Shown: positions 7,910 to 15,383 of the stretch, one piece after another | Numbering within the stretch: position 1 is the first letter of the stretch | How the letters are laid out: each line of letters starts with the position of its first letter | Origin: Micromonospora rosaria | Lineage (GTDB): Bacteria > Actinomycetota > Actinomycetes > Mycobacteriales > Micromonosporaceae | Direction: 5' to 3' | NCBI RefSeq assembly: GCF_001567585.1 | Contig: NZ_LRQV01000076.1 | Coordinates: 1 to 33,725 of the forward strand | Length of the DNA stretch: 33,725 nt | The notes under the pieces: model-generated | What the model was told of the DNA's origin: nothing | What the model saw: the letters and a program-made list of their open reading frames with translations, nothing else | Database searches by the model: none | Program-made: the position numbers and the translations under genes

Positions 7910-8907
7910 GGGGTCTCCTGTTCGGGGACTGCTTCGATGTCGGCGCAGGCGGCGCAGACGAGGTAGCGCAACTGGGTCTCCTGGTCGACGCCGAGTCCCA
8001 GCCGGTTGCAGAGCAGGTGCACGCAGCGCAGCAGCACGACGAGCAGTCCCTGCTCGTCGCGGGTCGGCCCGGTGTCGGCGGCGAAGCGGGTGGCCACCGC
8101 CCGCAGGTCGGGGTGGAAGTCCCCGGCCCGGCGCAGGTCGGTCAGCTCGGCGTGGAGCCGGTGGACGGAGTCGGACCACGCGGCGGCGAGCGGGTCCGGA
8201 TCCTGCGGCGGTGGGCCGGGCGTCGGCGGCCAGCAGCCGGACACCAGTCGCCGCAGCGCCGCCCGTTGCCGCTGGTAGCTCTCGCGCCGTAGCCCCCGGC
8301 CCTCGGCGGGTTCCCAGAAGGACCGGGACCGGGTCAACAGGTGTGCCAGGCGGCGGCGGTCGGGTTGCCAGGCGGCGAGCGTCGAGGCCAGGGCGAGCGC
8401 CGCCAGTCGGGACCGGTGCTGCGGTGCGCGGCGGGCCAGGACCGACAGGGCGAGCCGGCTGGAGTCGGTGAAGTGGCGTTCGACGGCCCGGGTCGCCGCC
8501 CGGCCGCCGAAGACCGGGTACTCGGGGTGGTAGGGCACGGCCTCCACCACGTCGGGTGGGCGGAGCCGCCGGTCGTGGTCGGCCAGGCCTTCGAGCCGGG
8601 CGTACCGTTCGGCGAGGGCCGCGTACTGCCCGGCCGGCGCGGAGGGCGGGGAGGGGAACCGGGCCAGGTGCCTCTCCAGGGCCGACCGGGCCCGCGCGGC
8701 GACCTCGGTCGAGTACTCCGCGTGGGTCGGTAGCAGTCGGAGCCGCAGGTGCGGCCCGCCCTCCCAGTACCGGATGAAGAAGAACTGGGCGATCCGGCCG
8801 TCGGCCTGCAACGAGGCGACCAGCGGGTCGACCGCCCCGGTGATCAGGCGGGTGTGGTCGCCGTGGTGGAAGGCGTGCCACGACAGCCAGGTCGGGGGCG
8901 GGGTCAC
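7906..8907 (-). CDS. mroC: Lant_dehydr_C family protein, likely glutamate-elimination subunit
   Basis: The 333-residue protein shows F-F-I-R-Y-W-E-G-G-P-H-L-R-L-R-L (about 43-58), the hallmark of the SpaB_C elimination domain in which Arg and His residues help expel glutamate from glutamylated Ser. Near the C-terminus C-V-H-L-L-C-N-R-L-G resembles the H-M-x-x-N-R-L motif of the same fold. In split dehydratases this subunit works with the large glutamylation subunit encoded just upstream. GTG at 8907 overlaps the stop of that gene by four bases (GTGA), and its own stop overlaps the next gene. Distinguishing it from a cyclase by eye is imperfect, since the two families share a fold. Confidence 0.78.
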   Translation of the reverse strand: MTPPPTWLSWHAFHHGDHTRLITGAVDPLVASLQADGRIAQFFFIRYWEGGPHLRLRLLPTHAEYSTEVAARARSALERHLARFPSPPSAPAGQYAALAERYARLEGLADHDRRLRPPDVVEAVPYHPEYPVFGGRAATRAVERHFTDSSRLALSVLARRAPQHRSRLAALALASTLAAWQPDRRRLAHLLTRSRSFWEPAEGRGLRRESYQRQRAALRRLVSGCWPPTPGPPPQDPDPLAAAWSDSVHRLHAELTDLRRAGDFHPDLRAVATRFAADTGPTRDEQGLLVVLLRCVHLLCNRLGLGVDQETQLRYLVCAACADIEAVPEQETP

Positions 8908-11492
8908 GGGAGGCCGATCTCGACGACGTACTCGGTCACGTGCCTGCCCTCGGTGCCGAAGCAGGGGGCGTCGGCGAGCTGCGGCAGGGCTTCGGTGAAG
9001 ACCAGCACCGAGTCCGGCTCGCGCAGGAGGCGCTCGAAGAGGCGCACCAGCAGCAGGTTGGCCAGGTCGAGGTAGATCGGCTTGACCGGTACCGGCGGGG
9101 TGCCCGGCGGCGTCGGCCCGGTCGCCGTCACGTACGTCCGTGGGGGGATCCGGTGGTCGGCGAACCAGGCTGCCAGGGCCAGCAGGTAGCCGGCGTCGTC
9201 GACGCCCTTGGCGCGGCGGGGCACGAGGTCGGCGCGGACCCGCCAGGAGGCCCGGGAGACCGTCACCCGGCCGATCGACAGGCGGGGTTGCCGCCGTACC
9301 GCTCCGGGCTGGTGCTCCGGGGTGCCGGCGAAGATCTGGGCGGTCGGGGCGGCGGCGTTCGGCACGTCACCGAAGAGGTGGATCAGGAAGCGGGCCAGTC
9401 GGGGGAGTCGGGCCCCGGCCATCATGCCGGTGTGCGCGATGCGGACCTCACCGTCGTCGCTGCGCCGCCGCAGGCGCAGACTCCGGGTGGTCCCGTCGGC
9501 GGTCACGACCAGGTCGTCGAGGGCGATCCGGTGCTGCGGGGGGCGGGCGCTCACCGTGCCCGGGTGGCTGATCTCGAAGTCGACCGCCGGGGAGCGGAGG
9601 TTGACGGTGCTGCCGAAGAGTCCGGTGATCTCGGCGAGGTAGCCGGCCGGGGCAGGCGTCGGTGTCGCCTTGGGCAGTTCCCCGGTACCGGCCCCCTCCG
9701 GCGCGACCTTCGCCAGCAGCCGGTGCACCCGGCTGCGGACGGCTCCGTGCCCGGCGCCGACGCCGTTGAGCACGAGCCGGAGCCCGTCGGCTGCGGGCAC
9801 CTGCTGGACGAAACAGGCCAACGCCGGGGCGGGCCGTACCCAGGGCGGCCACCCGTCCGCCAACGCCCGCACCCGCGCCGGGTCGACGGTGACCCCCTCC
9901 GGCGGGGTTTCCGGGCCCGCCCACAGGGCGGCCAGGGCCTGCTGCCGCAGCCGGTGCAGCCACCGCACCTCGGGGAGGGTGCTGCGGGCCGGGTCGGGTG
10001 GCTGGCCGGGGCGGAGCAGCAGCAGCCCGGCGAGCTCCGCCACCGCCGTACCCGGTTCGGCGTCGACGGCCAGCCGGGACAGCTCCCGGTGCAGTTCGAG
10101 CAGACCGACCCGGGTGTCCACGCCGTACCGGTCGACGACGACCCGGTGGGCCACCAACCGGACGACGGTCGAGTGCTGGAAGAGGGCCAGGAGGCGGTGG
10201 ACCACGTGCAGGTCGGCCACGGCCGGGCGCCACGGGACCCCGCCGAGGCGGACCGGCTCGGCGGTGAAGACGGCGTTCTCGCGGAAGAGGTTCCGGGCGG
10301 GCAACGGTGTGTCGCCGACGGGGCCGTGCACCGCCTGGAACTCCGTCCGGATCCGACGGTGCAGCTCCCGGCGGCGGGAGGCGTCGGTGCCGGGGGCCGG
10401 GTAGGCGTCGAGGGCGTCGGCGAGGGCCCGCAGCGGCCCGGCGGCCGGCGCTTCCTGGCCGAGCCAGGCACGCAGGTCGTGCAGGTGGTCGGCCGCCTGG
10501 TCGGCGAAGGGCGGTTGGATCTCGAAGAGTCCGACCTCCACCAGCCGGTCGAAGGTCACGGCGGTGTCGCCGGCGAGGCGGCGGCCCACCTCCGCGAGGG
10601 GTGCTCCGCCGCCGACGGCCTCGATCGCCGTGCGGACCGGCGGGGTGAGCAGCAGGCCCTGGATGCGCTCGCGTCGCGGGTGGGCGAACCAGATCCGCCC
10701 GTCGGCCACGTCGGCGTCCGGGGTGGTGACCACCATGAGCCGGCCGGTGGCCGTGCTGTCGGCGGGGAGGCGGCGGGTGAGCGCCTGGAGCAGGGGTACG
10801 TTCGGCTCGACGACGCTGCGCCAGGCCCACCGGCCGGTGGGCTGCACGGCGGTCGGCGCGTCGGACCACCGGCACAGTCCGCTCATCATGAAGGTGGCCT
10901 GCGGGCTGGTCTTGGCCACCGCGCGGGCCAGGTACTTCGCCAGCCGCAGCGCCACCTGGGCGCGCGGTGGGGTGCCCTCGGGCTGGTCGCGCCACCGCAG
11001 CAGCGCGTGCAGCAGATCCTCGCTGGACTGCAGCAGTCCGAACTCGAAGACCTCGGTGGCGCTCCAGCGGCGCAGGGCCCGCAGGCTCCGGGTCCACTCG
11101 GCGTCGAGCAGGTCGGGAAGCTGCCGGGTCAACGCCGCTGCGCGGTCCAGCTCGGCCGTCCAGCCGGTCAGCTCGGACCGGAAGCGCGCGGGCAGCAGCT
11201 CGGCGTGACCGCCGGGCCAGGCCCGGTGGCCGGGCCGACGGCGGTTGTGCAGGGCCCGCCGCAGCGCCACCAACTCCGGCCGGGCTCCGGCGAGGGCCGG
11301 GTCCGCGATGAACCCGTGGACCTCGTCGGCCAGTCTGGCGCCGGCCTCGGCCACACGGCGACGGCTGGCGAGGATGGCCTGGACCATCGCCCAGGACGCC
11401 GGGGCGGCGGTGTCGTCCAGGGCCTGTGTGGGGAGCGCGGCGACCCGTACGACGACGACGGGGCCGGTGGCGGCGGTGGGCGGAGCGGGCAC
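8904..11492 (-). CDS. mroB: Split lantibiotic dehydratase, glutamylation subunit (Lant_dehydr_N)
   Basis: The 862-residue protein matches the large LanB N-terminal domain of thiopeptide-type split dehydratases. It contains K-T-S-P-Q-A-T-F-M-M-S-G near residue 194, like the conserved K-T-S-P-x-S-T-F in TbtB-type enzymes. These enzymes use glutamyl-tRNA(Glu) to glutamylate Ser side chains of a precursor, the first step toward dehydroalanine. It lacks the elimination domain, supplied in trans by the next gene. I chose GTG at 11492: GAGG lies five nt upstream, and the open frame before it merely runs through the precursor gene in another frame. A peptide-aminoacyl-tRNA ligase is an alternative for stand-alone LanB N-domains, but the two SpaB_C partners and the Ser-containing cores argue for dehydration. 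Confidence 0.88.
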   Translation of the reverse strand: MPAPPTAATGPVVVVRVAALPTQALDDTAAPASWAMVQAILASRRRVAEAGARLADEVHGFIADPALAGARPELVALRRALHNRRRPGHRAWPGGHAELLPARFRSELTGWTAELDRAAALTRQLPDLLDAEWTRSLRALRRWSATEVFEFGLLQSSEDLLHALLRWRDQPEGTPPRAQVALRLAKYLARAVAKTSPQATFMMSGLCRWSDAPTAVQPTGRWAWRSVVEPNVPLLQALTRRLPADSTATGRLMVVTTPDADVADGRIWFAHPRRERIQGLLLTPPVRTAIEAVGGGAPLAEVGRRLAGDTAVTFDRLVEVGLFEIQPPFADQAADHLHDLRAWLGQEAPAAGPLRALADALDAYPAPGTDASRRRELHRRIRTEFQAVHGPVGDTPLPARNLFRENAVFTAEPVRLGGVPWRPAVADLHVVHRLLALFQHSTVVRLVAHRVVVDRYGVDTRVGLLELHRELSRLAVDAEPGTAVAELAGLLLLRPGQPPDPARSTLPEVRWLHRLRQQALAALWAGPETPPEGVTVDPARVRALADGWPPWVRPAPALACFVQQVPAADGLRLVLNGVGAGHGAVRSRVHRLLAKVAPEGAGTGELPKATPTPAPAGYLAEITGLFGSTVNLRSPAVDFEISHPGTVSARPPQHRIALDDLVVTADGTTRSLRLRRRSDDGEVRIAHTGMMAGARLPRLARFLIHLFGDVPNAAAPTAQIFAGTPEHQPGAVRRQPRLSIGRVTVSRASWRVRADLVPRRAKGVDDAGYLLALAAWFADHRIPPRTYVTATGPTPPGTPPVPVKPIYLDLANLLLVRLFERLLREPDSVLVFTEALPQLADAPCFGTEGRHVTEYVVEIGLP

Positions 11493-11540
11493 ATGAACCT
11501 CGCACGGGGACGGGTCGGTAGGGGTGGTGTCCGGTCGGAC

Positions 11541-11573
11541 GGCTCCGGCGTGACCGGGTGGCACGCCGGAGCC
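11541..11573 (-). terminator. 12-bp hairpin between precursor and enzyme genes (attenuator)
   Basis: GGCTCCGGCGTG (11541-11552) and CACGCCGGAGCC (11562-11573) are perfect inverted repeats around a 9-nt loop. The hairpin starts eight bases after the stop codon of the nearer precursor gene. With no T-tract it is probably a partial terminator or mRNA-stabilising stem that lets precursor mRNA exceed enzyme mRNA, as is common in RiPP operons. Confidence 0.65.
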
Positions 11574-11581
11574 GCCTGGGC

Positions 11582-11737
11582 TCAGATCACCCAGCTCCCG
11601 AGCCAACCGGACGCGCCGACCTCGGTGTTGCCGAGGCCGCCGACGCTCAGGGCGGCGAGTTCCTCGTCGACCGCAAGGTCGAGATCGACGATGTCGAGGT
11701 CGGCGAATTCCGCCGCCTCCGTGACCACGTTGTCCAT
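11582..11737 (-). CDS. mroA: Pyritide precursor peptide, nine-residue core
   Basis: This 51-residue peptide was read directly from the minus strand. An acidic leader (about residues 1-42, with E-F-A-D-L-D-I-V-D-L-D) is followed by the core S-G-W-L-G-S-W-V-I (43-51). There is no Cys, ruling out lanthionine or thiazole products. Ser43 and Ser48 are the expected sites of dehydration and pyridine formation; the leader would be expelled N-terminal to residue 43, leaving a macrocycle spanning Gly-Trp-Leu-Gly with a Trp-Val-Ile tail. GGGAGGGA lies seven nt before the ATG. It is a paralogue of the peptide at 11871-12029, identical in most leader positions. Which copy corresponds to published A1 or A2 I cannot state with certainty. 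Confidence 0.9.
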   Translation of the reverse strand: MDNVVTEAAEFADLDIVDLDLAVDEELAALSVGGLGNTEVGASGWLGSWVI

Positions 11738-11756
11738 GACAGATTCCCTCCCGGAG

Positions 11757-11774
11757 CACCCACCGTGGGTGATC
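11757..11774 (-). repeat. Conserved palindromic element upstream of precursor (copy 1)
   Basis: On the minus strand this reads GATCACCCACGGTGGGTG, a 6-bp stem CACCCA/TGGGTG ending about 19 nt before the ATG of the nearer precursor. The same element precedes the other precursor at 12050-12067 with one base changed in the loop. It could be an operator half, an RNA stem protecting the ribosome site, or simply part of the duplicated unit. Confidence 0.55.
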
Positions 11775-11870
11775 CTGAAAGCGCCGAGAACAGTTCGTTG
11801 ACGTGTGCCGGCGGTGTGTCGCCGGTGACGGATGGGTCCGCGTCGACCGTCCGCACGACCACGCCCCGGC

Positions 11871-12029
11871 TCAGATCAGCCAGCTCCTGCCGAAGAAGCC
11901 GGACGCGCCGACCTCGGTGTTGCCGAGGCCGCCGACGCTCACGGCGGCGAGTTCCTCGTCGATCGGAAGATCGAGGTTGACGATGTCGAGGTCGGCGAAC
12001 TCCGTCGCCTCCGTGGCCGCGTTGTCCAT
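11871..12029 (-). CDS. mroA: Pyritide precursor peptide, ten-residue core
   Basis: This 52-residue peptide has leader E-F-A-D-L-D-I-V-N-L-D and the invariant S-V-G-G-L-G-N-T-E-V-G-A before core S-G-F-F-G-R-S-W-L-I (43-52). The two core serines, Ser43 and Ser49, are one residue further apart than in the paralogue, predicting a macrocycle larger by one residue, with Arg inside it. The C-terminal Trp-Leu-Ile parallels Trp-Val-Ile and fits the C-terminal recognition motif of pyritide enzymes. AAGGGAG lies six nt before the ATG; the longer in-frame reading from 12155 lacks such a site. It is the first gene of the operon. Confidence 0.9.
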   Translation of the reverse strand: MDNAATEATEFADLDIVNLDLPIDEELAAVSVGGLGNTEVGASGFFGRSWLI

Positions 12030-12049
12030 GACGGACTCCCTTCCCAGGT

Positions 12050-12067
12050 CACCCACCATGGGTGATC
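12050..12067 (-). repeat. Conserved palindromic element upstream of precursor (copy 2)
   Basis: On the minus strand this reads GATCACCCATGGTGGGTG, the same CACCCA/TGGGTG stem as at 11757-11774, again just upstream of a strong ribosome site and within the predicted 5' UTR of the operon. Confidence 0.55.
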
Positions 12068-12079
12068 TTCTGATTGCTG

Positions 12080-12108
12080 ATAGTAGCCAGTGAACGATAA
12101 TCGTCGAT
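12080..12108 (-). promoter_or_regulatory. Candidate promoter and operator of the pyritide operon
   Basis: In a locally AT-rich stretch the minus strand has TACTAT (12080-12085) as a -10 box, with a weak ATCGAC 17 nt upstream (12103-12108). An 11-bp palindrome ACGATTATCGT (12094-12104) lies between them and could be an operator. Transcription would start near 12073, giving a 44-nt leader before the first precursor. The -35 box is poor, so an alternative sigma factor or activator is possible. Confidence 0.35.
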
Positions 12109-12198
12109 GTCATGCTGGTTACGGCTCGACCGGGAACACGCGACGTGGATGTCACCGTGTGGGTCCGGTTGGTGGCGAGCGGTGACTAGCGTGGTGGC

Positions 12199-12927
12199 AT
12201 GGCGGCGGCGAGAGAGCGCGGCGGTGTTCCGCCGATCGATCGGGAAGAGGTCCGGTTCCGCGTCTGGGTGGCGGTCGTGTCCGGCGTGCTCGCCGCCATT
12301 GCCCTGACCTGGGTCGGACCTCGGCTGTCCGCGGAGTCGGAAGCGTACTGCGCGTATCGGGCGGGCAGGCTCGTGCAGAAGCCGGCGACCGTCTTCGAGA
12401 TCACATCCTCCGGCGGCGGCACCGAGGGCTACTACAGCGGTAGCGGCGCAACCCAGGAGATCCGGTATCTCCCGTCCAGCGGCGGCGAGCGGGCCTCCTC
12501 GACAGGGAACGGATATGCGTACGTCGAGGTCCGTGAGGGGCAGGCCGTTCGGCTGGGTCTGTGGGACGAGAAGATCATCAGCGTCGACGGCCGGTACGTG
12601 CGCGACCCGTGGACGCCGGGAGTGCTGGCGCTGTCCACGCTGCTGCCGCCGGCCTTCGTCCTGATGGTGCTGCAGATCCACCGACTGTGGCGGCTGCGGA
12701 CGGATCGGCCGAAGCACCTGTTCGGTAGGACCCGCAGCCGCGGGTACGCGCTGGCCGCCCTCCTGTTGGCCTTCGTGACCGGCCTCGTCGCGGCGGTCAT
12801 CGGCGGCGCTCTGTGGTTGCCGGCGCAGGCGTTGGCGGCGAGCGCCCTGGGACCGCTCGCGTGGTACGCGCTGCGGGAGACCATCGACCGCCGCGCCGAT
12901 CGACGCGGTCAGCACCGGCCGACGTAG
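12199..12927 (+). CDS. Membrane protein of unknown function
   Basis: This 242-residue protein has one membrane segment near residues 24-45, an extracytoplasmic region of about 90 residues rich in Ser, Gly and Tyr, then hydrophobic segments near 138-160, 176-200 and 200-220, ending in a basic cytoplasmic tail. TAGCGT six nt before the ATG suggests a leaderless mRNA. It is divergent from the pyritide operon with about 170 bp between the start codons, so the two promoters lie close together. I do not recognise the family, and a link to the RiPP is only positional. Confidence 0.75.
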   Translation: MAAARERGGVPPIDREEVRFRVWVAVVSGVLAAIALTWVGPRLSAESEAYCAYRAGRLVQKPATVFEITSSGGGTEGYYSGSGATQEIRYLPSSGGERASSTGNGYAYVEVREGQAVRLGLWDEKIISVDGRYVRDPWTPGVLALSTLLPPAFVLMVLQIHRLWRLRTDRPKHLFGRTRSRGYALAALLLAFVTGLVAAVIGGALWLPAQALAASALGPLAWYALRETIDRRADRRGQHRPT

Positions 12928-13015
12928 CCGTCAGCAGCAGGGGTCCACGATCACGGTGGACGCCGAGGGGACGAGGGCCTGCGACTCCGGCCCGGCTTGT
13001 TCCTAGACTGCGGCG

Positions 13016-13483
13016 GTGAGATACGACGAACTCGAAGCCGCGCTACGGCACCTGATCGACACGGCCGTCGACGAGCGACTCCGTGTCTTCGGCGCCGAGA
13101 CGGTGGCCCGTCTCGTCCGCGACGAGCGGCTGCTCGACATCGCCGCCGAAAGTGAGCTCGACGAGGACGCGGTGGCGGCGCTCACCACCGCCCGGCAGGA
13201 CGTCCGGACGGCCGACGCGGTCGCGCTACGGGAGCTGATGACGCGGATCGACGACGGTGTCCTCACCGACGGCGACATGGACCCCGAACTCCTGACCACC
13301 CTCGCCGCGCTCGAACACTGGACGACGTACCTGGAGACCGGCCGGCGCGGCGAACTCCACGAACTGGCCCTCCGCTCCGTCGAACAGGTCGATTTCCAGG
13401 TCTCACCCGATCTCGGCGACTTCCTGGCCGCACCCGAGATGGCCGCCGAGTACGAGCGGATCCAGCGGCTGCTCACCCCGTAG
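13016..13483 (+). CDS. Acidic helical protein of unknown function
   Basis: The 155-residue product is rich in Glu, Asp, Leu and Arg with heptad-like spacing and no membrane segment or signal. It starts with GTG at 13016, six nt after a TAGACT box, so it is probably leaderless. Codon use is typical of the region, supporting a real gene. It is transcribed toward the MerR gene on the opposite strand, with 40 bp between stop codons. No family was recognised. Confidence 0.65.
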   Translation: MRYDELEAALRHLIDTAVDERLRVFGAETVARLVRDERLLDIAAESELDEDAVAALTTARQDVRTADAVALRELMTRIDDGVLTDGDMDPELLTTLAALEHWTTYLETGRRGELHELALRSVEQVDFQVSPDLGDFLAAPEMAAEYERIQRLLTP

Positions 13484-13523
13484 GGCAGGGGTCACCGGGT
13501 GCCGGCCGACACCGGACAGTTGA

Positions 13524-14525
13524 TCAGCGAGCCGGTTGGGCGGACGCGCGCAGTGCCTCGGCCAGCCACTCGTACGGGAACTGCTCCGGCGGCACGTCGT
13601 TCACGGCGGTGACCAGCGCCATGTACCGGTCGAGCGGTCCCGCAGGGTCCGGCGGCGTACGGTCCCACTCCGCGCCGGCCAGCATGTGCTCGGCCGTCTC
13701 GATCCGGAACTCGGGGGTGTCCGGTATCCCGGGGCTCTCCGGGGTCGCGAAGATGCCGGTCAGCCACCCGATCCACCGGTCGGCGACCTCCCGGCCCCGT
13801 GGCGAGTCCGGCGGCACCCCCTCCCGCGCCGCCGCCATCGCCGCCTCACCGATCGGGGTGGCCGCCTCCAGGTAGTCCAGCATCGGTGCCGAGGACATCA
13901 CCGGCCCGGCCCCGGTGGTGCACGCCTCGTACAGTTCCCGGCGGACGGCCTGCCGGAACTCGGGGTCCCGGGCCAGCTCGGCCAGCTCGATCCACGCCTC
14001 CAACTGGGCCGCGGTGGGATGATCGGGCAGCTCCGGTCGGGCCCTGCGCCACCATTCGACCATCCGCGCCGGCGGTTCCCAGCCGGTGGAGACCTCGGTC
14101 CAGAACTCGTCGATCAGCCGGTCGCGATCCTCGTCCGTCATGCCAACCAGCTTGTGCATCAGGGTGACCTGCTCGGCCGTGGAGTCCTGCCGCAGGATGG
14201 TCGACAGCACCGCGCGGCGGCTGCGCAGCCGCGCCTCCTGCCGGGCCAGCAAGGCCAGGTGGGTGGCGGCCAGGTCGCGCAGGGTCGCCTCACCGGCCAG
14301 CACCCGCCGGATCTCGTCCAGGCTGGCGTCGAGTTCCCGGAGCGTCCGGACCAGCTCCAGCCGGGCGATGGCCGACACGTCGTACAGACGGTGACCGGCC
14401 GGCGTGGTGGTGACCGGCATGACGACCCCGGCGTCCGCGTAGTACCGGACGGCACTGACGCTCAGGCCGGTCCGCCGGGCGACATCCCCGATGGCGTACA
14501 GCTCGTTGGTGTCCACGACGCCCAT
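13524..14525 (-). CDS. MerR-family transcriptional regulator
   Basis: The 333-residue protein begins with the MerR winged helix (L-Y-A-I-G-D-V-A-R-R-T-G-L-S-V-S-A-V-R-Y-Y, about 9-29), the wing motif T-P-A-G-H-R-L-Y-D, then a dimerisation helix to about residue 125. The remaining 200 residues form a large helical effector domain with no Cys pair, so this is not a metal or redox sensor; it resembles long MerR proteins that sense small molecules. A 17-bp palindrome just before the start is a probable self-operator. The ATG at 14525 fits the conserved domain start. The effector is unknown. Confidence 0.9.
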   Translation of the reverse strand: MGVVDTNELYAIGDVARRTGLSVSAVRYYADAGVVMPVTTTPAGHRLYDVSAIARLELVRTLRELDASLDEIRRVLAGEATLRDLAATHLALLARQEARLRSRRAVLSTILRQDSTAEQVTLMHKLVGMTDEDRDRLIDEFWTEVSTGWEPPARMVEWWRRARPELPDHPTAAQLEAWIELAELARDPEFRQAVRRELYEACTTGAGPVMSSAPMLDYLEAATPIGEAAMAAAREGVPPDSPRGREVADRWIGWLTGIFATPESPGIPDTPEFRIETAEHMLAGAEWDRTPPDPAGPLDRYMALVTAVNDVPPEQFPYEWLAEALRASAQPAR

Positions 14526-14532
14526 GATGCGA

Positions 14533-14549
14533 TCTCAAGCCGCTTGAGA
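14533..14549. promoter_or_regulatory. Palindromic operator, probably for the adjacent MerR regulator
   Basis: TCTCAAG-CCG-CTTGAGA is a perfect 7-3-7 inverted repeat starting 8 bp before the MerR start codon. MerR proteins bind such dyads within the promoter spacer and twist the DNA to activate transcription, here probably of their own gene. Confidence 0.65.
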
Positions 14550-14710
14550 CACAAGCCGACCCACCCAGGAATCGTCCTGACCCGCCCGACGCAAGCGAGG
14601 TGTTCGAAAGGCGAGGCTGGGAGACCTGGCCGGTATCCGGAGCGGCGCGCCTGTCTGGCCGTCGATGCGCTGTCGCTCGGCGTCGCGGAGGTTCTGGTAG
14701 TGCAGCCGCT

Positions 14711-14908
14711 GGTGCTCTCCCGGACCAGCAGGTGGATGTCGTCCCAGAAGCAGCCGGCGCCTCGGCGGAGAAAGCGTGTGGCGGCGACGTCGCCGTCCAC
14801 GTCGACCGCGACCGGTGCGAACCGACGCCGGCGGCTGAGCCGCAGGCGTTGGTCCGGTAGCCCGTCGTCGATCAGCCTCATGCTCTCGGTCAGAGCGTCG
14901 TACGCCAT
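14711..14908 (-). pseudogene. Truncated conserved hypothetical protein
   Basis: From ATG at 14908 a protein-like stretch reads M-A-Y-D-A-L-T-E-S-M-R-L-I-D-D-G, then V-D-V-D-G-D-V-A-A-T-R-F-L-R-R-G-A-G-C-F-W-D-D-I, as in a family of actinomycete hypothetical proteins I recall only vaguely. After L-L-V-R-E-S-T the frame turns into low-quality, Ser/Arg/Thr-rich sequence and runs into the MerR operator and gene in another frame. I read this as a 5' fragment whose 3' part was lost. The exact breakpoint is uncertain. Confidence 0.4.
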
Positions 14909-14969
14909 TCGGTGACCGTACCCACGCCGGTCGCCGTCGCGCGGCATCACCGTGGGCGGCCTGCGGCGG

Positions 14970-15383
14970 TCATGCCGCGCCTGCGGCTATGAGTAGCGCT
15001 TCCGTGTCGGCGTGGCCGTTCCGACTGGTCCAATCGAGGGGCGACAGTCCGCTGCCGTGGTCCTCGCGGAGGTTCGGATCTGCGCCCCGTGCGAGAAGTT
15101 CGCGGACGACATCGGAATGTCCCCACGCTGCGGCTGCTGTCAACGGTGTCCCCTCATCGCCGTGTCCACTCTCGAGGTTCGGGTCGGCGCCGGCGGCCAG
15201 GAGGATCCGCACCGCCGCACGCTCGTTCTGTACTGCGGCCAGGTAGAGGGGCGTGGTGCCGTCCCGGTCTGCCGCATTCGGGTCTGCCCCCGCGCGCAGC
15301 AGCGCCAGCACGGCCGAGGGATCGCCACGCAGCAGCGACGCCATCAGCCGAGCGGTGAGCTTCTTGCGCTGCCGGACGTTCAC
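14970..15383 (-). CDS. Ankyrin-repeat protein
   Basis: The 137-residue protein is made almost entirely of ankyrin repeats: a partial first repeat (L-L-R-A-G-A-D-P-N, about 28-36), then D-G-T-T-P-L-Y-L-A-A-V, E-G-T-P-L-T-A-A-A-A-W-G-H and L-S-P-L-D-W-T-S-R-N-G-H units, each ending in L-L-x-x-G-A-[DA]. Ankyrin stacks mediate protein-protein contacts; the partner is unknown. It starts with GTG at 15383, seven nt after TACCCT, hence probably leaderless, and has a basic N-terminus (N-V-R-Q-R-K-K). The 271 nt between it and the MarR gene hold no convincing coding sequence. Confidence 0.85.
   Translation of the reverse strand: MNVRQRKKLTARLMASLLRGDPSAVLALLRAGADPNAADRDGTTPLYLAAVQNERAAVRILLAAGADPNLESGHGDEGTPLTAAAAWGHSDVVRELLARGADPNLREDHGSGLSPLDWTSRNGHADTEALLIAAGAA

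Noticed and set aside
6809..8881. 690-codon reading covering both SpaB_C genes
   Set aside because: Only the part from 7909 is homologous; the upstream part is the +1 shadow of the 333-residue protein, whose own overlap (ATGA at 7906-7909) explains the arrangement.
8940..11801. 953-codon open frame on the plus strand opposite the dehydratase
   Set aside because: It is an antisense shadow of the mroB gene: Gly/Arg/Gln-rich composition without family motifs, while the minus strand has clear LanB features and coupled starts.
11582..12029. Lanthipeptide or thiopeptide precursor
   Set aside because: Neither peptide contains Cys, and no LanC, YcaO or azoline dehydrogenase is encoded nearby, so thioether rings and thiazoles are excluded from this locus alone.
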